From: Malania oleifera
Taxonomy: Eukaryota > Streptophyta > Magnoliopsida > Santalales > Ximeniaceae
Direction of reading: 5' to 3'
Assembly: GCF_029873635.1 (NCBI RefSeq)
Contig: NC_080425.1
Span: 44,410,402-44,474,401 of the forward strand
Length of the DNA stretch: 64,000 nucleotides
Shown one piece after another: positions 10,620 through 19,984 of the stretch (the stretch's first letter is position 1; each line of letters begins with the position of its first letter). The position numbers and the translations under genes are program-made. Under the pieces are notes generated by a model that saw only the letters and a list, made by a program, of their open reading frames with translations, was not told the DNA's origin and made no database searches.

Positions 10620-13600
10620 TGTCCCTCATTATAGGTTTGCCTTAGGACAACTACGACAATAGACAAATGGTACTTGGATAGCGGATGCTCAAGGCATATG
10701 ACCGGTGACAAGACCAAGTTCACTACCTTAAAACAAAAGGATGGGGGATATGTCACCTTCGGCGACAATGCCAAAGGTAAAATTGTTGGTATAGGTAAAA
10801 TCGGTAAGGAACCTTCACTTACTATAGATAATGTGTTATTAGTAGAAGGATTAAAACATAATCTTTTAAGTATTAGTCAATTAAGTGATAAAGGGTTCGA
10901 AGTAATGTTCATGAAAGAAAAATGTGTCATCTAGAGTCCCAAAAATAAAGAAACCTTGTTTATGGCTCATAGAATAAATAATGTTTACTGTATAAACCTT
11001 GAGAATATAACAAATCAGAACATAACTTGTTTAACAGCCATAAATGAAGCAAGTTGGTTATGGCATAGGAAATTAGGACATGCTAGCATGGACCTACTAT
11101 CTAAATTATCTAAGAAAAATCTTGTAAAAGGATTACCAAATATTAAGTATGTAAAAGACAAGATATGTGATGCTTGCCAAAAGGGAAAACAAGTAAAAAC
11201 AAGTTTTAATAAGAAAAAATTAATATCTACTAAAAGACCTCTAGAACTCCTACACTTAGACTTATTCGGTCCAATTAGAACCTTAAGCTTAGGTGGAAAA
11301 AAATATGCTTTTTTAATAGTAGATGATTTTTCAAGATTTACTTGGGTAATATTTTTAGCAAATAAAGATGAAGCTTGTAATCAATTGATAACCTTATTCA
11401 ATAAACTACAAAATGAGAAAGGTTATAATGTAATAAGCTTTAGAAGTGACCAAGGTAGAGAGTTTAAAAATAAGGAAGTTGATAAATTTTGTAATATACA
11501 TGGAATAACTCACTATTTTTCAGCACCTAGAACTCCACAGCAAAATGGAGTTGTTGAAAGGAAAAATAGAATTTTGCAAGAAATGGCAAGAACAATGCTC
11601 AATGAAAATAGTTTACCTAAATATTTTTGGGCAGAAGCTATAAATACAACATGTTATGTTGTAAACAAGGTTTCAATAAGATCAAAAATAGATAAAACAC
11701 CATATGAACTTTGGAAAGATAGAAAACCAAATATATCCTACTTTCATGTATTTGGTTGCAAATGTTTTATATTAAATACTAAAGATGACCTAGGAAAATT
11801 TGATGCAAAGTCAGATGAAGGTATTTTCTTAGGTTATTCTACAAATAGTAAAGCTTATAGGATTTATAATAAAAGAACCTCTACAATTATGGAATCAATT
11901 CATATAACTTTTGATGAATCATATCATTATACAATTAAAGACATGAATGATGAGAAAGAAGTCACTTCACAAAAGAAAGATGCTCTTGAAATAAAAGAAG
12001 AAAAGAACAATGATGCATTAAATGAAAATCTTTCAGAAAAACTGAAGCTTCCTAAAGAGTAGAAATATGACAAAAATCACCCAAAAGAACAAATTCTTGG
12101 TGAAACATCAAAAGGAATAACTACTAGAGTCATACTAAAAAATATTTGCAATCATTATGCTTTCTTATCTCAACAAGAACCAAAAAATATTGATGATGCC
12201 TTAAGTGATGACTCTTGGATCATAACTATACAAGAGGAATTAAATCAATTTGAAAGAAATCAAGTATGGGAACTCATACCTAAACCCAAAAATAAATCAA
12301 TTGTAGGAACCAAATGGGTGTTTAGAAATAAGAAGGATGAAAATGGAGTTGTTGTAAGAAATAAAGCTAGGTTAGTGGCACAAGAATATAATCAAGAAGA
12401 AGGAATTTACTATGATGAAACTTTTGCACCTGTGGCAAGGATGGAAGCCATTAGGATGTTTTTAGCCTATGCAACCCATAAGGATTTTAAGCTATATCAA
12501 ATGGATGTGAAGAGTGCATTTTTGAATGGATACATAAATGAAGAAGTATATGTCAAACAACCTCAAGGGTTTGAAAATACTAAAAATCCAAACCATGTAT
12601 TCAAATTGACAAAAGCTCTTTATGGTTTGAAACAAGCTCCAAGAGCTTGGTACGAGAGATTAAGTAAATTCTTACTTAAAAATGAATTTACAAGAGGAAA
12701 AGTTGATAGTACCTTATTCATTAAAACTAAAAACAAAGATTTGTTATTAGTTCAAATATATGTGGATGATATTATATTTGGAGCTACAAATAAAGATCTA
12801 TGTAAAGAATTTTCCACATGTATGCAAAAAGAGTTTGAGATGAGCATGATGGGAGAATTAAATTACTTTCTTGGATTACAAATCAAACAAGCAAAAAATG
12901 GAATCTTTATAAATCAAACTAAATATATTAAAGACATGTTAAAAAAATTTGATATGGAAGAAAGTAAACCCATAGGAACTCCTATGAGTACTTCAACTAG
13001 TCTTGACAAAGATGAAAAAGGGAAACAAGTTGATACTAAGCATTATCGAGGAATGATAGGAAGCCTACTCTATTTAACAGCAAGTAGGCCAGATATTATG
13101 TTTACTGTATGTATGTGTTCTAGATTTCAGTCAGCCCCAAAGGAATCACATCAAACAGCAGTCAAAAGAATTCTTAGATATCTCCTAGGTACACTTGAAC
13201 TAGGTTTATGGTATCCAAAGGAATCTGGATTTGAAATGTTTAATTATTCAGATGCAGACTTTGCAGGATGTAAAATAGATAGAAAAAAGTACAAGTGGAA
13301 CGTGTCATTTTCTACGACATTCTCTAGTTTCATGGTCTTCAAAGAAACAAAATTCTGTAGCATTATCCACAGAAGAAGCAGAATACATTGCTACAGGAAG
13401 TTGTTGTGCTCAAACATTATATATGAAACAACAGTTAAAAGATTTTCAAATACAATATCAAACTATCCTTATCAAATGTGATAACACAAGTGCTATTAAT
13501 ATTTCAAAGAATCTAGTATCTCACTCAAGAACAAAACACATTGATATACGACATCATTTCTTGAGAGATCATATACAAAATGAAGATATAGTACTAGAAT

Positions 13601-13713
13601 TTGTAAATACACATGATCAATTAGCAGATATTTTTACAAAACCGTTGTCCAAAGAAAGATTCATATTTATAAGAAGAGAATTGGGCATGCTTCACAATCG
13701 TGAAGTAATCTAG
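10620..13713 (+). pseudogene. pol: pol of element B (PR-IN-RT-RNase H), nearly readable
   Basis: Pol lies in the same frame as gag after the gag stop at 10617. Protease shows DSG at 10677-10685. The pre-integrase region shows WLWHRKLGHASMDLL near 11055. The integrase core has IVDDFSRFTW, FRSDQGREF and GVVERKNR, so all three acidic residues are present. RT carries YVDD at 12759-12770. RNase H includes a SADFAG-like acidic site and TKHIDIRHHF. Four lesions are visible: in-frame stops at 10632, 10932 and 12060, and a one-base insertion in an A run near 13285. This is the least damaged pol in the window and implies a younger insertion than A1 or A2. Confidence 0.9.
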
Positions 13714-13732
13714 AAACTGTTCTGGTTGGCAG

Positions 13733-13870
13733 GTGACTGCCACCAGAGAATCAGGCGACTACCCGGTTACTGTCTTTCAAAATTCCACAGAGACAGGCGC
13801 CTGCCACATTGAAGCAGGTGACTGCCTCGTGGCGGGTAGGGTTTAAAACCCTATTTTAAGTCATTTTAAA
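13733..13870 (+). repeat. Palindromic box cluster before the third ORF of B
   Basis: Several imperfect copies of a box close to GGCAGGYGACTGCC lie between the pol stop and ORF3. The same box type recurs in the LTR of this element (about 16070-16260) and in the solo LTR 24346-26071. In envelope-bearing Sireviruses, repeated-motif boxes are reported both in the LTR and just upstream of the env-like gene. Confidence 0.75.
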
Positions 13871-14040
13871 ACCCACTAGTCGCCTGAGCATCCTTTTCTA
13901 TCTCAGAAACCCTTTGTCTCCATCATTTTCCATACAAAAATCTTGCTCAAACCATCTTGAAACCAAGTATCAAATCCTTCCTCCACACAAAAACCGAGCT
14001 TAAGCTTACAGTCTCCTTGATTTTTTTTCTCCTTCCAAAC

Positions 14041-15300
14041 ATGCCTAGATCAAAATCCGTTGGTGCTAAAGGATCTTCCTCTTCCACAAGAATCAATAGC
14101 GATGAAGTGGAGAAATGGTTAGTCACTCCACACGCCAAGCAACTTTATCGAAATCAAATTGCTTCAGCTGAACCTCTATTAGGTAAAGTTCTCAACGTAA
14201 CATCTTTCAATACTGATTTTCCCGAAATCATGGAACTTTTCAAGAACATTGGGTGGGATAAGTTTATCACCTACCAAGCTAAAGGCTATTATCCAAATGT
14301 TGTGCGTATTTTTTATGCAAACATGAAGCGATGCGATAATGGAATCAAAACAAATTTTCTTGGGAAAGACATCCATCTAACTCCTATATCTTTGGGAAAG
14401 ATTCTTCAAATTAAGCCAGGGGATTTTGAGATTCACATTATTGAGAAACAATGGATTATCGCTCAAGGTTTTACACCACAAGAGTTTTTGCCACTGTTTA
14501 TGACTGATACTCCAGTAAACTTTGGTCATCCTCCACTTTATAAGCAACTTAGTTTGAAAGCTCTCATTTTGCACAAGATCATCACAAACAATATTTTACC
14601 ACGATCTGGTTCTCACGATCACATTTCATATTTGGATTGTTTTGTAATGTGGTGCATTCTAAAAGGGAAGAAGATGGATCTTTCAAGTTTGATCATATAG
14701 TGGATTGTCATGAAAGTCGATTCTCCTCGTTTTGTTTTACCCTATGCTGGAATGTTGAATATGGTTTTTGTTTATTTTAATGTTTTGACACCATCATTCA
14801 ATTTCACTAGCAAGACTCACTATGATATCTTTTCTGATACCATTCTCAAACGGATGGGGTATAAGAATTCTCCACAAGGGTGGTTTCATAAAGGCCATAA
14901 GAATGCCTCATTTGTTCCACCACCTCTTTCATCTTCTTTTTCAACACCTTCAGTTCAGCTTGCTCCAGACACTCCTTCATGGTTTGCTCCATTTTTTAAC
15001 CATTACATGACATTTAGTGATGGTATGAAATCTGGCCTCAGTATTTTACAAAAGAAGGTCACAGCCATCGAAACTCATTGTTCAAAAATTGATAAGCGAG
15101 TTGAAAAGATTGAGCAACAGATGACTAGTTCCTCTAAAGGAAAATCTCCAATGAGCATCAATTCTGCTACATCAAGTGAGGATGAATCTGCAGAACAAGA
15201 AGAAGGAGAAGATGACACTGAACAAGAGGAAGGAAATCATAACTCTGAAGAACAAGAAGAAGAAGATGATGAAAGTGAAAATATGGAAGCATCAGACTAA
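14041..15300 (+). pseudogene. Third (env-position) ORF of element B, one stop
   Basis: The gene starts at ATG 14041 (MPRSKSVGAKG) and runs 419 codons to TAA 15298, with a single in-frame TAG at 14698-14700. An N-terminal basic/serine stretch is followed by a globular region (about residues 20-280) holding a YYPNVVRIFYANMK segment. That segment resembles the plant-transposon-associated domain found in extra ORFs of plant LTR elements. Then come a proline/serine-rich stretch, a short coiled coil (about residues 335-370, ILQKKVTAIETHCSKIDKRV) and a strongly acidic E/D-rich tail. The position after pol matches the envelope-like gene of SIRE1-type elements, but I see no clear signal peptide or membrane anchor, so 'envelope' is positional only. 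A frame opening at 13957 has no ATG before 14041. Confidence 0.75.
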
Positions 15301-15377
15301 TGTGCCTTTACTTGTTACTTTTATGTGTTTTTATGTTTTTTTATGTTTTTTTTTTATGTGTTTTTATTGGCTAAGCA

Positions 15378-15408
<31 letters not shown>

Positions 15409-15664
15409 CTTAAACTAGTGTTTTGACTTGCAGCATTACTCTATTTTGTATTTTCTCCTTTTTGATTGATGTCCAAAGGGGGAGAATGTTTGAGAGGAAG
15501 TTGTAAGTGCAAAAATATGATACAATATGAGAGTATGAGTATGGTTTACACTATGAGAAGTATGGTTTGTGAAATTTTATATATGCTTATTGATAGGGAG
15601 AGCCATGAATATTAAAATCTTATTATTTTTTCTCTCGATTTGTCATCATCAAAAAGGGGGAGAT
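15301..15664 (+). other. 3' untranslated region of B with two polypurine tracts
   Basis: It contains T-rich runs (including about 15379-15402), an internal PPT-like tract after GATGTCC (about 15474-15487, AAAGGGGGAGAATG) and the terminal PPT AAAAAGGGGGAGAT (15651-15664). The left arm ATTTGTCATCATCAAAA (15638-15654) pairs with TTTTGATGATAACAAAT (15694-15710) inside the LTR with one mismatch in 17. Confidence 0.8.
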
Positions 15665-17495
15665 TGTTGGCCTAATAAGGCTTACAATTTTTATTTTGAT
15701 GATAACAAATCAAATGATATGTTTAATATGTTTTAAGTAAAAGTTTTCAGGAAAATAACTGAGCTCAAGTGCATAAGAAAGTTCAATGGATTACAAAGAG
15801 CATGAAGAACAAAGCTATATTGTGAAAAGCACAAAGGAAAGATTGCAACTACAAAGATGATGGAAGAACAAGTTTGAAGACTAAGCGAATTATACCTTTT
15901 AGGAAATTCTAAAAATGTAAGTACTTCAAAGTAAATTTCAAGTATAAAGTGATTTGAAGCTCATAGAAAGTCAAAAATATGTTTTTATACATATACCCTA
16001 AAGAATAATTTTCAAATCAATAAAAAGAAAAGGTTTAAGAAAAAAGAAATTTTTTGAAATAATGAAGGGCCAGGCGACTGCTAAAATAAGGCAGGCGACT
16101 GCCATATTAAGAAAATGATCTCTCACAAAGTCAGTAGCTAGACAGGCAACTGCCTAAACTGACAGGCGCCTGTGTGAACAAACCAGGCGACTGCCCTGGT
16201 TCTGGCAGGCGACTGCCTGCATTCTGTGTTGAGAGTTGTTTTGTGACAAGCGACTGCCACTCGAACGTTGGCAATAAATTTTTTAACGAAAAGATTTTTT
16301 GAACCACGATTTTGAATATATTTATTTCAAAATATTTGGAAATAAATTTTAGAAATCTTTGGGATTAATGGATGATTTCTAAAGCCTCTATAAATAGTTT
16401 TAATCTCAAAATTTTATATTTACAATGTGAAAAGAAAGGATTGAGAGAACATTGATGAGATATTCAAAAAGTTTTGAAGTTGAGCAAATTCTCTAAAGTT
16501 TCCAGATCTAGAAAATTTTCAACAAAATTTCTGATTCAGAAATATTCAAAGACTTATAGATCAAAGTAAGTTTTCAAAGGTTTTAGATCGACCGATCTTC
16601 AAATATTCAAAATTCTATTTTCAAAGGATCTAAAATTCTTTCAAGGTTAAATCTATGATCTGAAATTGTTTTTTGAAGCAAAGTTTTCCAACAATCAGAA
16701 TCTTTCATTTTCTTTGGAAAACTATTTGGTAATTCATACTAAATATTGAGCTTGAAATTTCTTATATTTGAATTACTTTGAGGTATAAAGTGAGCTGATT
16801 GTTGTACAAATCCACTCTGTTGTGAGAGTTTTCTTCTGTACACAAATACCTTTATTATCTTTCTTAAACGATTCAAAGTTGTTGAATCGTTGAGCCAAAT
16901 AAGGGGTTATTATTTGGAGAGGTGAGCTCTAGCCTAATCGAAGGAGTGTGTTGTAAATTGGTATTGTTCCACTAGGTAACAGAACTGATATAGTGGAATC
17001 CTTTGGTGTTTTTGCCAAAGGCGAGGTAGTAGGCTGTGTTGAAGCCAAACCTCGTAAAAACTCTTGTCTCTTTCTCTTTGATTTACTTTACATTCCTTAC
17101 TAGCTATTGTTATATGATTTATATGTGCAGGTTGCAGGTTCTAAATTGAGAAAGAAACAAAAAGTACTTGATATTTAGAAAGTACGTTTTGATTCATCAT
17201 ATGCGGAAACCCAAGAAGGGAGTACGTTGATTAATCTGCGGAAATCTTAATCAAATAGAGTGTATGCTAAGTGTTTACAGGGAAATCAACAAAAGCTTTT
17301 ACATTTTGATTGAGTGATTGAATTATCATGATTTCATTGATTGACTTGTAAATTTAAATTTCAATATTCTTGAGTGTGGTTATCATTCATATATATCTTG
17401 TTTTCTAGGTTGTTAAAATCAAAAGTCTATAAATCATTAAAATTATAAAAAGAATCCAATTCACCCCCCCTCTTGGGAAGCTATTCCTTATTTCA
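15665..17495 (+). mobile_element. 3' LTR of element B
   Basis: It starts TGTTGGCCTAATAAGG directly after the PPT and ends TTATTTCA, about 1831 bp. Inside are GGCAGGCGACTGCC-type boxes (about 16070-16260), a TATA box (CTATAAATAG, 16388-16397), the module CCAAAGGCGAGG near 17015 and the C-rich end near 17463-17470. It is followed by ATTGG, the first five bases of a primer site, after which the sequence jumps into gag (17501). Solo LTRs of the same family lie at 6216, 24346 and 37319. Confidence 0.9.
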
Positions 17496-17500
17496 ATTGG

Positions 17501-18300
17501 CATGGAATAATGAAGAAAGCTCCTCAACTAAATCTTCAAATAATTCTTCTAGTGATGAATCAAGTGATACAGGTATGCTATCTTATGAAGAACTACAAAA
17601 TGATCTATTCAAAGTACATAAGATGCTGATCAAAGCAAATGAACAAAACACCTCATTGAAGAATAAGAATGAAAGTTTAATGAAAGAGTTAGAATTCCTA
17701 AAGATTGCTGAAAATGAAAAAGATTCAAAACTCATGAAAATAGAAAATAAGTATGATGCTACAACAAAAGAATTAGAATTAAAACACCTTGTTGAAAAAG
17801 AAAAAGATTTAAAAATTAAAGAATTAGAAAGCAAGAATGAAAAGATGGTAGAAGACCTTCGATCCCTATCCTCTATAGAATATAAGAAAGATATATATAT
17901 TTCTGAATTAGAGGATAGAATCAGAAAATTATCTCTAGAGTTAGAGAAATCATTAAAGAAGGTTGATAACCAGAAAGACATAGAGTTAAATGATCTCAAG
18001 AATGAAATCAAAGATAAGGATAAAATTATTCACAACTTTACAAAAGGACAGGAAAACCTTGATAAGATGATTGGCTCACAAAGAATGTCATTAAACAAAG
18101 AAGGCATTGGTTTCAATGGAGTTGAAAATAAAAATAAAAAGAGTCTTTACATGGGTTATTTCTCAAAAGCCTCCAAAGATAATGCAAGCACATCCTTTAA
18201 TGCTTACACCAACACCATATGCTATCAATGTAAGAACAAGGAGCATATAAAGTTTGAATGTCCATTTAAGAGAAAGGGTGTGAAAATTAAACAAGTTTGA
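17501..18300 (+). pseudogene. gag: gag fragment downstream of the B LTR
   Basis: An open frame runs from the LTR/primer junction to TGA 18298. It begins in mid-gag (WNNEESSSTKSS), at about the same point where the other B gag fragment begins. It consists almost wholly of charged heptad-like coiled coil, followed by a degenerate knuckle (CYQCKNKEHIKFEC, lacking the G of GH) and KRKGVKIKQV. There is no capsid N-terminus and no pol. Right after the gag end comes a 68-bp linker, a purine tract and a short LTR. The fragment thus looks like the interior of a non-autonomous element that kept or captured Sirevirus gag. Confidence 0.7.
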
Positions 18301-18368
18301 AGAATTGTCCCAGAAGGAAGACGGTTTCCGTTCAAGGGGGAGCAGGAACTCACAAGTGAGGGGGAGAT
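18269..18368 (+). repeat. Right arm of the 100-bp inverted repeat
   Basis: It pairs with 9703-9802 at about 95% identity by eye. It spans the end of the gag fragment, the linker with AGAAGGAAGACGG, and the purine tract GTGAGGGGGAGAT ending at 18368, one base before the short LTR. Confidence 0.85.
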
Positions 18369-18535
18369 TGTTGAGAATTCCACTTGTGAGCTTGTCCCAC
18401 AATGGAAAATTAAAGTGGATAATGGGTGCTTATATACATGGATGGACCCAAGACCCAATTAGCTTGAGTTTTTGGGTCAAATTGGTGTTCACCTATGTGT
18501 ATTAAGCCCACCCATGGGCTCCTCCGGTCCTAACA
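18369..18535 (+). mobile_element. Short LTR (167 bp) of element F
   Basis: It begins TGTTGAGAATTCC directly after a purine tract and ends GGTCCTAACA, giving TG...CA termini. The CCCACAATGGAAAA and GGTGCTTATATAC segments are of a kind common in short plant copia or TRIM-type LTRs. A2 gag resumes at 18536. No 5' partner LTR and no TSD are visible. Confidence 0.65.
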
Positions 18536-19984
18536 GTTAGTTTAAATACTACTGCCATGAATATTTTGTACTGTAGTCTTGATGTAAATGAATTTAACAA
18601 AAATTATGGCATGCTCTATTGCTAAAGAAATATGGGATAAGTTAGAAGTCACATATGAGGGTACTAGGGATGTGAAAGACAGTAGGATAAACATGTTGAT
18701 CAGTGAGTATGAAGCCTTCAGGATTCATGTAGGTGAGTCCATTCAGAGCATGTACACTAGATTCACGCGCATCATAAACTCACTACATGCATTAGGAAAG
18801 ACCTATCCCACATATGAGATGATTAGGAAGATCCTTAGAGGCTTACCTCCTTTTTGGGAAGTTAAGGCTACGACCATTGCTAAGGGAAGAGACCTTAAGG
18901 CCATGACTCTAGATGAATTGATAGGTTATCTGATCACTTATGAATTAGCCATAAATGAGAGACTTAGTGAGCATAATAAGGCTAAAAAAGTGATTGCATT
19001 AAAAATCTCCACGAACACATCTAGTGAAAGCAGTGATTCTAACACTTATGAGGATATGGTCATGCTAACAAGAAAATTTAGCAAATTTTTCAAGAAGAAT
19101 AGGAAGCCATATAAAAAATACAGAGAGTCTGCAATTGAAAATGGAGAGTCCAGCAAAAGAAAAGAAAAATCAAATGCTCCTACATGCTATAACTGCAACA
19201 AGGTCGGGCACATCAAACCATACTGCCCACTGTTGAAAAATGAGACTAAAAAAAAAAAGAAGAAAGCCATAAAGGTCGGAACATCATGGGATAAACTTAG
19301 CAGTAGCGACTCAAAATCAGACCACAGCGACTCAGAGGTCGCAAATTTGTGCTTGATGGCACACGAGGATGAGGTATCTTCTTCTAACTCGTTGTCTTCT
19401 AATTATTCATCTGATGATTATGATTCTGATTGTATGCCTACATTTAGAGAGTTGCAATTTGAATATATTCATGTATCTAAACTGTTAGAAAAAATGACCA
19501 AAAAAAATAATGATTTGAAAAAGAAATGTGAAAATTGGTCAAAATTGTTTAATATGGCAAAAATCTCTTATGCTTCCATTTTAAAAGATAAAGATGCTAA
19601 AATTGTTGAGCTTGAGAGAAAATTGGAGGATAGCTCCAAAATCATTTTTAAATTCACTGAGGGCAAACGCAACTTTGAAAAACTACTTGGTGCCCAAAGA
19701 AACTCCTTAAGTAAAGAGGGTCTTGGTTTAATGGTATTGAAAATGTTAGATGACCTGATCTTTACTTAGGACATTTTACACGTGAGTCAAAGTCCCATAT
19801 TCCTCCTAAAGAACCTAAGCGTAGAATAAGATGCTTTAAATGTAAACAAATTGGTCACATTCAATTTGATTGTCCACTTAGGAATAAACGTCCTAGAATT
19901 AGGAAAGTATGGGTAGTTAATAGAGATCCTGCCACTAACCCCCATGGACCCAACAAAATTTGGGCACTAGCATCAGTTACCTAA
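18536..19984 (+). pseudogene. gag: gag of element A2, main part
   Basis: This continues the gag broken at 9702. A long open stretch (18588-19769) carries the UBN2-like capsid region (IWDKLEVTYEGTRD), a first zinc knuckle CYNCNKVGHIKPYC with consensus spacing, a lysine run, a serine/aspartate-rich segment and a coiled coil. One frameshift near 19728 separates it from the second knuckle (CFKCKQIGHIQFDC). It ends at TAA 19982-19984. The pol frame is in phase with this stop: 16 sense codons separate it from the WYLDSG protease motif, with no other stop. Confidence 0.88.

Noticed and set aside
15176..15418. Lysine-rich frame ending in a hydrophobic F/L run, resembling a membrane protein
   Set aside because: It is out of frame with ORF3, and the hydrophobic run is the translation of poly-T (15340-15402).
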